Assembly (NCBI GenBank): GCA_035559535.1
Contig: DATMBG010000040.1
Span: forward strand, 106,720-170,719
Length of the DNA: 64,000 nucleotides
Source of the DNA: Candidatus Limnocylindrales bacterium
Lineage (GTDB): Bacteria; Moduliflexota; Moduliflexia; Moduliflexales; JAUQPW01
Direction of reading: 5' to 3'
The notes under the pieces are model-generated. The model worked only from the letters and a program-made list of their open reading frames with translations, was not told the DNA's origin and did not search any database. Position 1 is the first letter of the stretch. Each line of letters begins with the position of its first letter. Of the stretch, positions 56,158 through 63,998 are shown one piece after another. The position numbers and the translations under genes are program-made.

Positions 56158-56838
56158 ATGAAGGCTTTTTTAACCCCATCTGAATTAGAGGCTCTGAAAA
56201 AATTTGATAGTCCGACAATTTCCAATGCCATTGAAACCTTTAACATAAGACCACGAACCGAAGGATACCTGGGCCCCGAAATTCAATGCAGGTTCCCCAA
56301 ACTTGGGGTCATGGTCGGTTATGCTCTGACCGTTACCTTTGATACCCGACAACCGGGGGAAACCCGAAGCTGGGACATGCTCTTTAAGGTTTTTGAAGCG
56401 GTGCAGGCTGCCCCAAAACCGGTTGTAGCCGTGTTCAAAGACCTCTCAAAAAAACGTGGTTGGGCCGCTTACTGGGGAGAGATCATGACGACCATCATGA
56501 AAAAATTAGGTACTGTAGGGGTTGTAACCGATGGAGCCGTACGAGACTTGGAGCAGGTAGAGAAAATCGGCTTTCATTTCTTCTCCTCCACTGTCGTGGT
56601 TTCCCATGGGGATTTAAAAATTGTGGATATAAACATCCCGGTAGAAATTACGGGCGTTACCATCAAACCGGGTGACCTTCTCCATGGAGATATGAACGGC
56701 GTTGTGATGATCCCCGAAGAAATCGCAAAGGAGGTGATCACCGCATCCCAGAAAATTATAGATCGGGAGTCTCAGATTTTACATGTGATTAAGCGGGAAG
56801 GTTTTGATCCTTCTCAGTTGAGGGAGTTTTATCACTGA
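56158..56838 (+). CDS. RraA-like / 4-hydroxy-4-methyl-2-oxoglutarate aldolase family protein
   Basis: 226 residues. DSPTISNAIETFNIRPRTEG, VAVFKDLSKKRGWAAYWGEI, VTDGAVRDLEQVEKIGFHFF (the Arg and Asp of the active site) and LLHGDMNGVVMIPEEIAKEV define the RraA-like fold. Members are divalent-metal aldolases or decarboxylases for small keto acids, or RNase E regulators; the GxxVRD motif supports an enzyme. Stands alone. Confidence 0.9.
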   Translation: MKAFLTPSELEALKKFDSPTISNAIETFNIRPRTEGYLGPEIQCRFPKLGVMVGYALTVTFDTRQPGETRSWDMLFKVFEAVQAAPKPVVAVFKDLSKKRGWAAYWGEIMTTIMKKLGTVGVVTDGAVRDLEQVEKIGFHFFSSTVVVSHGDLKIVDINIPVEITGVTIKPGDLLHGDMNGVVMIPEEIAKEVITASQKIIDRESQILHVIKREGFDPSQLREFYH

Positions 56839-57159
56839 GGCTTCTCTGACTTGAACCCTTGAGGCGAGACGCTTCCTTCGATTTGCCCGGAACTTACTTT
56901 GAGCCTGTCGACGGGAGAGGGTTTCGCCCAGGGTAGGTCTGTGATTTGTTCTGCTCCCACAAGTTCTGACTCTGAAGCCCGACCCAAATTTTAACCTTAT
57001 CCCCCTGCCACCCACACCTCAGGGATCTTCCCCGGAAATCATCTCCGGTTTCCTACCCTCCGGTTAATCAAAAAGACCTTTTATGGAATTAATGGCACTC
57101 CCTTTGCTCTTTTAATAACTAAAAGGCTTAAGATTCCTGTTATTTCAGAACTTTAAACC

Positions 57160-57318
57160 TTATGGGGCAAGTATCTTTCAACTCCCCTGGGGCATAGCCT
57201 GGCTACCTTACTCGGGTCTGATCCTAAGAGTCGAATGGATGAAGATCTTGTTCGGATGAAACCTTTCCTCGAAACCGGAAAACGACCCCATGATGCTGCT
57301 GCTTATAATCGCTCGTAA
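57160..57318 (+). pseudogene. C-terminal remnant of an SRPBCC/polyketide-cyclase-like gene
   Basis: Fifty-two codons ending in TAA read GHSLATLLGSDPKSRMDEDL then VRMKPFLETGKRPHDAAAY. This fits the end of SRPBCC-family proteins, which commonly have an EDLRRFKxLMETG helix. A stop lies just upstream and no matching 5' part is found in the preceding 300 bases, so this is a gene fragment. The family call is by pattern only. Confidence 0.5.
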
Positions 57319-57822
57319 TCTCTTTTTTCGTCCCTTGGATAAGGAGGAATAAGAAAATTTGGCCAAAACTCAATCGGTTACAGTCATTACAACGTTTACT
57401 TAAATCTGAATAGCCACCGTGATTTCACCCCCTCATGCCTGCCCCTCCCCTTCCTCCCTTCAGAGGTGGGTTTTCTCTAAACCTAACCCCCTTCTCGCAT
57501 CGAGGAGGGGGGAAGGTGGGGATGGCCTGGGTCCTTACTTTCCCCTTCCCTCCCAGGAAAGGGGAGTCGGAGGAATCAGGTTTAAAAAACCTGCCCTTAA
57601 AACCTTTCCCCTTCTGAAGCTTCAGGAGAGGGAGAGCGAGGCAGACACGCCAGGATGAGAAAGTTAGCCCCAGGTGGCCCCGCCGGTGCTAGCCTTTTTA
57701 TCTCCTGGCACGTATGGAGAGCGAAGGGGGTGAGGTAGACGGTTGTACTCCCAGCTAAGCCTGCCCGGTGCTACGGAGACCGGAATTGGCTTTACAAAGT
57801 ATAAAAGGATTTAAAATTCCCC

Positions 57823-57871
57823 TTGACAGGAAACCAGGTCAGGTATTTCTTAATACTTAGGAATCCTAAGT
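57823..57871 (+). promoter_or_regulatory. Promoter region and palindromic operator of cytochrome P460 gene
   Basis: TTGACA at 57823-57828; the -10 is unclear (TTTCTT at 17 bases or TATTTC at 15). ACTTAGGAATCCTAAGT at 57855-57871 is a perfect 8+1+8 palindrome placed at the expected transcription start. The size and TTAGG/CCTAA form suit a MarR-type dimer, and a MarR gene lies next downstream. Confidence 0.6.
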
Positions 57872-57939
57872 AATTAACAATTTATCTGCCAGGATGAGAG
57901 ATACCATCAGATAATCTATAAGTCGAGGAGGTTAAAACC

Positions 57940-58440
57940 ATGAAAAAATCGATTATATTCTTAGGAATAGGGGGTTTCCTCATAAGTCTTTCTTTAGGGG
58001 TCATTGCGTTATCAGGTGAAAGCAATCAGCAGAAAGTTAATTATCCCAAGGATTACCGAAATTGGACCCATGTGAAATCCATGGTGATTCAGCAGGGTCA
58101 TCCGCTTTTTGAAGCTTTTGGTGGAATCCATCATATCTATGCCAATGAGAAAGCCCTGGAGGCCATGACATCGGGCAAATCCTATCCCGATGGAGCGATT
58201 TTAGTTTTTGATCTCCTAGAAGCCAAAGTTGAAAATAATGCTATTGTGGAAGGCCCCCGGAAAGTTCTCGGTGTGATGGAAAAGAACACCAAAAGCTTTA
58301 CCGAAACCGGTGGGTGGGGTTTTGAGACATTCAAAGATGATACCCAAGAGCGGGTGGTTAAGGATCCAAAGGGGGATTGTTTTTCCTGCCATGCTTCCCA
58401 GACAAAAACAGATTTTGTATTTAGCAGTTACCGAAAGTAA
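57940..58440 (+). CDS. Cytochrome P460 family protein
   Basis: 166 residues; CGAGGAGG before the ATG. Signal peptide 1-24. NYPKDYRNWTHVKSMVI and HHIYANEKALEAM are family marks; a single haem site CFSCH lies near the C-terminus. P460-type c-haem proteins act on hydroxylamine, nitric oxide or as periplasmic electron carriers; the crosslinking Lys of true P460 cannot be judged here. With a redox-capable MarR regulator next to it, a response to reactive nitrogen or oxidants is plausible. Confidence 0.9.
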   Translation: MKKSIIFLGIGGFLISLSLGVIALSGESNQQKVNYPKDYRNWTHVKSMVIQQGHPLFEAFGGIHHIYANEKALEAMTSGKSYPDGAILVFDLLEAKVENNAIVEGPRKVLGVMEKNTKSFTETGGWGFETFKDDTQERVVKDPKGDCFSCHASQTKTDFVFSSYRK

Positions 58441-58455
58441 GGTTTCTTAGATTTG

Positions 58456-58477
58456 GAAGGGAGCCCAGGCTCCCTTC
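58456..58477. terminator. Perfect hairpin between cytochrome and MarR genes
   Basis: GAAGGGAGCC, CA, GGCTCCCTTC: 10-bp perfect stem 15 bases after the cytochrome stop. No T-run follows, so it may stabilise the upstream mRNA end or partly terminate before the regulator gene. Confidence 0.5.
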
Positions 58478-58528
58478 GAAGCCGGTTTGCTTAGTGATCC
58501 CCTTTCCACCGGTTCAGGGGCTCTGGTT

Positions 58529-59173
58529 ATGGAATCCGTATTTAACCTATCTACACAGCATCGAGAAACAGACAGTAAAATTGTTGCTGCACTGGAACGG
58601 CTCTCTCAGGCCTTTCGTATTTTGCTTTGGGAGCAGGCAAAAGAACATGACCTGAGTCCTATTCAGATCCAGTTCCTTGTTTATTTACTTTATCATCAGC
58701 AGGAAAGGGTTTTCCTGTGCCGGGTCAGTCAACTTGCCAGGGAATTTGACCTGACCCAGGCTACGGTAAGTGATGCGGTTAAATCACTGGAAGAGAAAAA
58801 TCTTGTTTATCGAGAACCCTACCCCGGCGATAAGCGTATTTTTACCTTGCGGTTGACTCCCCAGGGCAAACAATTAGCCCTAAAGCTTTCCACCTGGGCC
58901 AATGTAATCAAGGAGAATGTAGCCCAGTTTTGCCCTAAGGAACAGGAAATCGTCCTTAAATTCCTGATGCAGTTGATTGCATCCCTGCAAAGGGCGGGGA
59001 TTATTACCATCTCCAGGATGTGTATAACTTGTAGATTTTTTCAACCAGACGCCCATCCTGGTACCGATTCCCCCCACCATTGCAGGCTCATCGACAAACC
59101 CCTGGCCAACTCAGAGCTAAGAATCGACTGCCCGGAACATGAACCGCTTATAGGGGCTAAAGGCCAGAAATGA
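58529..59173 (+). CDS. MarR-family regulator with C-terminal Cys-rich motif
   Basis: 214 residues from ATG 58529; a TTG at 58487 would extend it by 14. Winged helix: LSPIQIQFLVYLLYH, FDLTQATVSDAVKSLEEKNL (recognition helix), YREPYPGDKRIFTLRLTPQG (wing). The C-terminal ~45 residues carry four cysteines spaced C-x2-C-x16-C-x15-C (MCITCRFF, HHCRLID, RIDCPEH) with several His, a likely metal, Fe-S or thiol sensor. Probably represses the upstream cytochrome P460 gene through the palindrome at 57855-57871. Confidence 0.88.
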   Translation: MESVFNLSTQHRETDSKIVAALERLSQAFRILLWEQAKEHDLSPIQIQFLVYLLYHQQERVFLCRVSQLAREFDLTQATVSDAVKSLEEKNLVYREPYPGDKRIFTLRLTPQGKQLALKLSTWANVIKENVAQFCPKEQEIVLKFLMQLIASLQRAGIITISRMCITCRFFQPDAHPGTDSPHHCRLIDKPLANSELRIDCPEHEPLIGAKGQK

Positions 59174-59357
59174 CCGGGGAGGTAAAAATTTACTCATCTG
59201 CCTGGGATAAAGGTACAGACGACCTCAAAAAGCCAATACAGGGACTCCTGAAACTGAAATCCACGGGGGGGATGGCCCCCTCTCACAGGTAAAAGATTTT
59301 CCCGGTCAGTTAATCAGGTGGAAGAGGGTCATGGTAAACTATCCTCTTCCCTTAAAA

Positions 59358-60641
59358 TTATTCCACAGGAGAGAGTCTGTCAAAATTCCCTTTTTTCCGA
59401 CCTACTTTTGCACAAGGAGTTCCTTCTACTTCCACCACATCCGCCGTCACATCAATTTTGTTTTTAAAGAGGCTGGAACCCACTGCATAGGCATCTACAG
59501 GGACAGCCAGTTTTTCGAAGAGTTCGATTTTATTCAGGTCAAATCCACCGGAGACTACAATCTTAAGTTCGTTTAAGCCGTTTTGATCGAATACCTGCCT
59601 GGCAGTATGGACCAGTTCCGGGCAAACTCCCAGGCTGGATTCATCTCGCGGTACGACCGATTTATCACGTAAGTAACCGGAAGTATCAAATCGAACTCCC
59701 CAGATCTTATTCTTTCCTTCTCCAATCACCTTATGCCATTGGCTCGGATTACCCGGGTCAATACCACCTCCATGGTACTCTTTATAGAAGGCCTTAACCA
59801 CTTCCAGGGTAGTACCAATGCAATCGTTATCCCAGTCGACCAGGATAATACGATTGACAGAAGGATCGATCTGACGGTCGAAGGCCAGTGCAGCGGCACT
59901 GGTTGATCCATGGTAAGCACCGATGAGGGCATGGGGTATGGTTCCCAAACCCTTGGTACCCCAATAATTTGCATTGGCATCGGTACTTACACCAAAAGCT
60001 CCGGCTTTCATAGCGGCATACCCGTCGGTAGCCTGGACCCAGAAATGATCGAATCGGGCCGGGAAGAAGAGAATCGGTTTGCCTCGAGCCGCTTTAACCA
60101 CTTTATAAGTAGCAGTGGCTGTAGCCGTAGGTCTTGCAATAACACCTAACAAGACGGTCTCCAGATAGGCAAAGTATTGTTGCGGCCCCTGGATAACCAG
60201 AAAAGGTTCCCAAGGCTCGACCATATCTCCATCGTAGAGAGCGCGGACTTTGATTTGATCCCAACAGTTAACCCACAACCGATTGAGCTCTTGACGAATT
60301 CTCGTTCGAGAAGCCGTTAATCTGAGAATCTCATCCTCATTCCCTTCTACAACGACCCGATGAAGTTGTTGCTCAACAGCTCGAAGTTTTTCGTACAAGT
60401 CCGCGGCCTTTTCCAGGTCGGTATAGTAACCGGTGCAATATTTCAGGATCGCAATGGCCTCATCGAGTCCAACCACCACAGCGTGCTCCCGAACAAAGAA
60501 TTGATAGGTCACCGAAGGATTATACTTCTCCTTACGAAGAATCTCCGTAACACGTAGAAAATACTTGTCAGAATAATAACCCTCTCGGATTTTATCGATA
60601 GGAACTTTAAAAACAGTGGGATCTAATCGTTGTTTGGACAT
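59358..60641 (-). CDS. Nicotinate phosphoribosyltransferase
   Basis: 427 residues. DKIREGYYSDKYFLRVTEIL, KAARGKPILFFPARFDHFWV, GVSTDANANYWGTKGLGTIP and VVSGGFDLNKIELFEKLAVP (phosphate-binding Gly loop) match the nicotinate phosphoribosyltransferase family. Converts nicotinate and PRPP to NaMN in NAD salvage. It sits 77 bases downstream of the NrtR gene, on the same strand, the classic partner of this regulator. I leave the pncB symbol out because several related subfamilies exist. Confidence 0.92.
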   Translation of the reverse strand: MSKQRLDPTVFKVPIDKIREGYYSDKYFLRVTEILRKEKYNPSVTYQFFVREHAVVVGLDEAIAILKYCTGYYTDLEKAADLYEKLRAVEQQLHRVVVEGNEDEILRLTASRTRIRQELNRLWVNCWDQIKVRALYDGDMVEPWEPFLVIQGPQQYFAYLETVLLGVIARPTATATATYKVVKAARGKPILFFPARFDHFWVQATDGYAAMKAGAFGVSTDANANYWGTKGLGTIPHALIGAYHGSTSAAALAFDRQIDPSVNRIILVDWDNDCIGTTLEVVKAFYKEYHGGGIDPGNPSQWHKVIGEGKNKIWGVRFDTSGYLRDKSVVPRDESSLGVCPELVHTARQVFDQNGLNELKIVVSGGFDLNKIELFEKLAVPVDAYAVGSSLFKNKIDVTADVVEVEGTPCAKVGRKKGNFDRLSPVE

Positions 60642-60689
60642 GGTCTTTAATTGTTAATTGTTCGTTATGGGTTGTTTTGGGGTTAGATG

Positions 60690-60714
60690 ACAACGGACAA
60701 CGAACAACGGACAA
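60690..60714. repeat. Heptamer repeat ACAACGG/ACAACGA
   Basis: ACAACGG ACAACGA ACAACGG ACAA in tandem, opposite loose TTGTTCG/TTGTTAA units at 60655-60680. Lies in the 77-base gap of the nrtR-phosphoribosyltransferase operon. It is the clearest case of the 7-base unit behind the hairpin family. Confidence 0.8.
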
Positions 60715-60718
60715 ATGT

Positions 60719-61453
60719 CTAAAAAGGAAATAAGATACCTTTATCTTGTAACTTAATAAATCGGTCCAGAGCAAAAGAATAAAGTTGTGCAGGTCGATGA
60801 TAACCTCGATAGATTTTTGTCTCCCCCTCACATTCTTTCAGAATTCCCATAGACAGAATCTTCTTCCTGAAATTTCGCTTATCCAGTTTTTTATTCAGGA
60901 TAATTTCATAAACTTTTTGAAGCTCGGTTAAGGTGAATTTCTCCGGTAAAAGTTGAAAGCCGACCGTTGTGTAATTTAGTTTGTTCCTCAATCTTTCTAG
61001 CGCATAGTCCAAAATTTCCTTATGATCAAAAGCCAGCGGAGGGAGTTTATACATAGAAAACCATTGGACTTCTTCAACGTTGGGGGACGCCCGGAGATTC
61101 AATTCTTCAGAGTTGATAAGGGCAAAGTAGGCCACTGTAATGACACGCATTCTTGGATCCCGGTGAGGATCTCCAAATGTGTAAAGTTGCTCTAAATACA
61201 CATCGGATACATGGGTTTCCTCCTTAAGTTCGCGTCGAGCCGCATGATCCAGGGATTCATCTTTGCGAACAAATCCACCGGGAATAGCCCACATCCCCTT
61301 GAATGGTGGGATTTTTCTTTTAACAAGGAGTACTTTTAAATCCGCTTCCAAGATGGTGAAGATGACGATATCCACGGTCACAGCATAGCACTCAACACAA
61401 CTTACCGGGTCTTCGGATAGATTATCTATCTTCTCAAGGTTTTTCTCATCCAT
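60719..61453 (-). CDS. nrtR: Nudix-type transcriptional regulator of NAD metabolism, NrtR-like
   Basis: 244 residues from ATG 61453 (a TTG at 61498 would add 15 and sits at the transcription start). N-terminal Nudix domain with box GGFVRKDESLDHAARRELKE followed by ETHV, in which the last Gly is His; catalytic Glu residues are retained. C-terminal winged helix (FTLTELQKVYEIILNKKLDK, NFRKKILSMGILKECEGE). This Nudix plus winged-helix order is NrtR: it binds ADP-ribose and releases DNA. Neighbouring NAD salvage gene and an upstream 23-bp palindrome support the call. Confidence 0.92.
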   Translation of the reverse strand: MDEKNLEKIDNLSEDPVSCVECYAVTVDIVIFTILEADLKVLLVKRKIPPFKGMWAIPGGFVRKDESLDHAARRELKEETHVSDVYLEQLYTFGDPHRDPRMRVITVAYFALINSEELNLRASPNVEEVQWFSMYKLPPLAFDHKEILDYALERLRNKLNYTTVGFQLLPEKFTLTELQKVYEIILNKKLDKRNFRKKILSMGILKECEGETKIYRGYHRPAQLYSFALDRFIKLQDKGILFPF

Positions 61454-61479
61454 GGTTTCCGGTCTGGTTAAGGAAATAT

Positions 61480-61502
61480 GATATTGTATTAAATACAATA
61501 TC
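61480..61502. promoter_or_regulatory. Perfect 23-bp palindrome, candidate NrtR operator
   Basis: Odd palindrome centred on 61491: 11-base arms starting GATATTGTATT, mirrored exactly on the other side. It begins 2 bases downstream of the nrtR -10 box and covers the expected start of transcription, so a bound dimer would block initiation. Confidence 0.8.
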
Positions 61503-61503
61503 C

Positions 61504-61532
61504 AAAATAAGAACCAGGTCCTTTACTGTCAA
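61504..61532 (-). promoter_or_regulatory. Sigma70 promoter of the nrtR operon
   Basis: Minus strand TTGACA (61532-61527), 17-base spacer, TATTTT (61509-61504). Start point near 61497, inside the palindrome. Confidence 0.65.
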
Positions 61533-61571
61533 GGAAAAATATTTCCTTCCCTGGAAGAGGGTATAATTCTC

Positions 61572-61600
61572 TTGACTAACGTTCAAGACTTTATTATCGT
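61572..61600 (+). promoter_or_regulatory. Candidate promoter for the 61711 gene
   Basis: TTGACT at 61572-61577, 17-base spacer, TATCGT at 61595-61600. Start point near 61607, giving a leader of about 100 bases that contains the hairpin at 61638-61656. Confidence 0.45.
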
Positions 61601-61637
61601 AGTACTAGCTATCTATCGTAAATTTATCATCAAAAAA

Positions 61638-61656
61638 GACTCCCCTTTTGGGAGTC
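61638..61656 (-). terminator. GACTCCC/GGGAGTC hairpin, minus-strand terminator or plus-strand leader switch
   Basis: Perfect 7-bp stem with a 5-base loop. On the minus strand it is followed by TTTTTT, a standard intrinsic terminator, though no minus-strand gene lies just upstream. On the plus strand the same GACTCC can pair with GGAGTC at 61698-61703, which overlaps the ribosome site GGGAGGAG of the next gene. Confidence 0.55.
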
Positions 61657-61710
61657 GAATTGTTATAAAGGTGATAGAAAGCGAGTGTAGATCGGGAGGA
61701 GTCATAACGA

Positions 61711-62175
61711 ATGAGTATGAAAGATTTGGAAAGGGTTACCAAAGAGAATGAACGGCTCATAGAGGAATTTAAAAGGTTTCTTGAGCGAAAAGGGGTCGAG
61801 AAGAGTCTAGTGGAAAGGCATGTAGAAAATGCCAGCCAGTACGCCCTTTTTTATACGACCTATGGGTTTGAGCCCAAAAGCGCTAAAGAAATCGATGGCT
61901 TTGAAATTCATTGTTTTCTAGGCGAGTTTATCATTCGTAAAGTCGTTAACTGTACGCCAGCTTATATGAACGAAGTAGCTGAATCTTTAAGAGAGTTTTG
62001 TTACTTTCTAAAAGAAACCGGAATTATTGATGAATATGATTTGGAAGAGGCTTTAGAGCGTTGTGAAAAAACGGATATTTATGTTCGCCGGTTGGAAGAA
62101 TACAACCGATTGATCAGTAGCGGTCAATTTAATAAAGTCGATTCCTGGCGTATGCGGGTTTACGAGGAGTTTTAA
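61711..62175 (+). CDS. Hypothetical helical protein
   Basis: 154 residues; GGGAGGAG 9 bases before the ATG. All-alpha, charged: ERLIEEFKRFLERKGVEKSL, VERHVENASQYALFYTTYGF, MNEVAESLREFCYFLKETGI. The first ~100 residues loosely recall the SAM-like N-terminal domain of tyrosine recombinases, but no catalytic domain follows. Function unknown. Confidence 0.8.
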   Translation: MSMKDLERVTKENERLIEEFKRFLERKGVEKSLVERHVENASQYALFYTTYGFEPKSAKEIDGFEIHCFLGEFIIRKVVNCTPAYMNEVAESLREFCYFLKETGIIDEYDLEEALERCEKTDIYVRRLEEYNRLISSGQFNKVDSWRMRVYEEF

Positions 62176-62305
62176 ACCCTATTGACTCATCTTTGACAGA
62201 AACATCTGTAATTTTAATCCCCTACCATTTTATGTAGGGTCTTGACGACCTTAAGGCCCTATGTTGTCTCCAAAGCTTGGTCCTGAGTTGAAACGTGGAG
62301 GTTAA

Positions 62306-62977
62306 ATGGGTAACCAAAAGACATTCTGGTTCGTGTTAGCAGGTTTACTCTTTCAAGCGGTTTTCGTATCTGCTCAAAATATCGATTCCTTAACCGGGGT
62401 TGTTTTAGATATCCGGAGTAATCAACCGGTTAAGGGCGCTAAGGTTCACCTGGAACAAAGGGCCGGATTTTCAACCGTCACAGATGAGTTAGGCCATTTT
62501 AAGTTAAAATTTGATCCACCCCTTCGGGTGGATGAGCCGGCAAAAATTATTGTTGAGAAAAGTGGTTTTAAAACCCTTATTCAATCTATTCAGGCCGGTG
62601 AAGTGGCACTAACCCTGGAGTTAACACCTGTAGAAGGACCCAATTATCGAAAATGGATCTCCCTGGGAGCCAGTGCGGCAGCGGCAGGAACGGCTTTAGC
62701 CTTTTTACAGGCCGCTAATAACAGTCGGGATGAGGCGGAAGCCTCTCGAACCGAAAGTGACTTTAATCAATTTAACGATGATTTTCGACGTAATAAAACC
62801 CTGGCCATAACCTTTGAGATTATCGCCGGTGCAGCCGGAGGTTATTTCCTTTATGAGCAGTTTTTTAAGCCCAAACCCTCTTCAGAAGTCATTGCTAAAG
62901 AAAACCCTACAAACTTCCAGATCACACCTCAATTAACTCGAGAAGGAGCTATGATCGTAGTTCATAAGAGATTTTAA
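62306..62977 (+). CDS. Exported protein with carboxypeptidase-regulatory-like domain
   Basis: 223 residues; GTGGAGG before the ATG. Signal peptide 1-23 (ending VSAQ). Residues ~28-110 are a CarboxypepD_reg/CNA-B-like beta-sandwich (LTGVVLDIRSNQPVKGAKVH, VTDELGHFKLKF). Two hydrophobic segments follow (WISLGASAAAAGTALAFL and LAITFEIIAGAAGGYFLYEQ). Probably envelope-associated. It is six bases upstream of the lipoprotein gene, so they form an operon. Confidence 0.8.
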   Translation: MGNQKTFWFVLAGLLFQAVFVSAQNIDSLTGVVLDIRSNQPVKGAKVHLEQRAGFSTVTDELGHFKLKFDPPLRVDEPAKIIVEKSGFKTLIQSIQAGEVALTLELTPVEGPNYRKWISLGASAAAAGTALAFLQAANNSRDEAEASRTESDFNQFNDDFRRNKTLAITFEIIAGAAGGYFLYEQFFKPKPSSEVIAKENPTNFQITPQLTREGAMIVVHKRF

Positions 62978-62982
62978 AATCT

Positions 62983-63516
62983 ATGAAAAAAATCCGACTT
63001 CTGATCGTCCTGGTTATTCTGTTGGGGATAAGTTTTCTCTCTGGATGTCCCCAGGAACCCACAGCCCCTGTTTTTCTAAGTGTAGCTATTACCCAACCTC
63101 AAGGACAGATTACCTGTATTCAGACCTCTCGAGATGTACCGGAACCGTGTTCATTTGAGGTAACCGGGACCTCTACCCGGGTCGTTTCCGAGCCGGATGT
63201 AGGAATTTACGTCTTATTAGAACCCACAAGACCTTCTGCTGGAGGTTTTTTTATTCAGCTTCCTCCGGCTACGGTGCAAAGCAATGGAGACTGGTCTGCC
63301 ACAGCAACCCTGGATGATGAATTGATACAAGTCCGTAATGGAGCCATACTGAATATCGAGGCCGTAATTGCGGAACGGGCCGGTGGAATTGAGAGCCAGA
63401 TCAATCCTGTACCCAATCTGGCCGATATTCCCGGCATCCTTGTTCAGTCCGATCCGGTTAGCTTAACGGTTGTCGTACCCACCCCAACTCCGATACCAAC
63501 GCGCCGGGGACGGTAG
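62983..63516 (+). CDS. Lipoprotein of unknown function
   Basis: 177 residues. Signal peptide with lipobox LSGC, Cys22 lipidated. The mature part is beta-rich (FLSVAITQPQGQITC, ILNIEAVIAERAGGIESQIN) and may be a single Ig-like domain with a Cys pair; it ends in a Thr/Pro stretch PTPTPIPTRRGR. Cotranscribed with the exported protein upstream. Confidence 0.8.
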   Translation: MKKIRLLIVLVILLGISFLSGCPQEPTAPVFLSVAITQPQGQITCIQTSRDVPEPCSFEVTGTSTRVVSEPDVGIYVLLEPTRPSAGGFFIQLPPATVQSNGDWSATATLDDELIQVRNGAILNIEAVIAERAGGIESQINPVPNLADIPGILVQSDPVSLTVVVPTPTPIPTRRGR

Positions 63517-63929
63517 CCAGGAAGAAGCAGGAGGCAGATGGTTTTTCTGTTCGTATTTCTAAGGCCAGTTTACTACTTTCTCCGGCAATCCAAGGCAACC
63601 CCTCGTCAGTCCCTCCTTTTTGAGGCAGGTTTTTTATGGGAGTACTGGCTGGTAATACCCCCAGAGAATGGATAGGATGCGGCCTATAGGCTATGAACTT
63701 TAGGGAAGTATCAAGGTGAAAGGCCCGCCACGCAGGAAATCTGTTAATACACCACGTCTGTTCCCGGATTCAGCCTTTAGCAGCCTAACTTTGATTTTTT
63801 GCAAACTGTGAGGGCTTTGTGTTCATAAAGAACGGGTATAAGACTCTGTGGATAAGGGGTAAAAAAGTAAAACCCGCCATGGAGGGGGGCCATGGCGGCT
63901 GCCGTCTACCCGAAGGACCCCCTCACCTG
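63517..63929. other. Intergenic region at the right end
   Basis: No gene seen. A weak CCTC-CTTTTT-GAGG stem at 63612-63625 followed by CAGG and six Ts could end the lipoprotein operon. The strong hairpin at 63874-63898 serves the minus-strand gene at the edge. Confidence 0.5.
63874..63898 (-). terminator. Intrinsic terminator of the right-edge gene
   Basis: CCGCCATGG, seven-base loop, CCATGGCGG: perfect 9-bp stem. On the minus strand it follows the stop at 63930 by about 30 bases and is followed by GTTTTACTTTTTT. Confidence 0.75.
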
Positions 63930-63998
63930 CTACTTGTCAATACTTATAAACCACGTCCCAGTCCCAGGACGCCAAACAGCCAGATCCGTAATCCCATC
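63930..63998 (-). CDS. C-terminal end of a VCBS/FG-GAP-repeat protein (5' part outside window)
   Basis: The minus strand from the window edge reads DGITDLAVWRPGTGTWFISI then DK and stops (TAG at 63930-63932). DGxxDxAVWRPxTGxWxI is the hallmark of a calcium-binding FG-GAP/VCBS-like blade repeated in secreted bacterial beta-propeller proteins. Only this last blade is visible. The following intrinsic terminator supports the frame. Confidence 0.75.
   Translation of the reverse strand, partial: DGITDLAVWRPGTGTWFISIDK

Larger units (their letters stand above)
56839..57939. other. 1.1-kb intergenic region with gene remnant and repeats
   Basis: No intact gene. TGAGCCTGTCGA at 56900-56911 is the reverse complement of a word inside the GT-C gene at 15861-15872. 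57160-57318 is a gene remnant. 57430-57780 is C/G-rich hairpin material including GACACGCCAGGATGAGA at 57644-57660, related to the composite repeat at 10411 and 17680. 57887-57900 repeats CTGCCAGGATGAG. The promoter and palindrome for the next gene begin at 57823. Confidence 0.7.

Noticed and set aside
60690-60714. CRISPR array
   Set aside because: Units are 7 bases with no spacers; a short tandem repeat, not a CRISPR.
61711-62175. Tyrosine recombinase
   Set aside because: Only a vague resemblance to the SAM-like N-terminal domain; no catalytic domain or R-H-R-Y residues.
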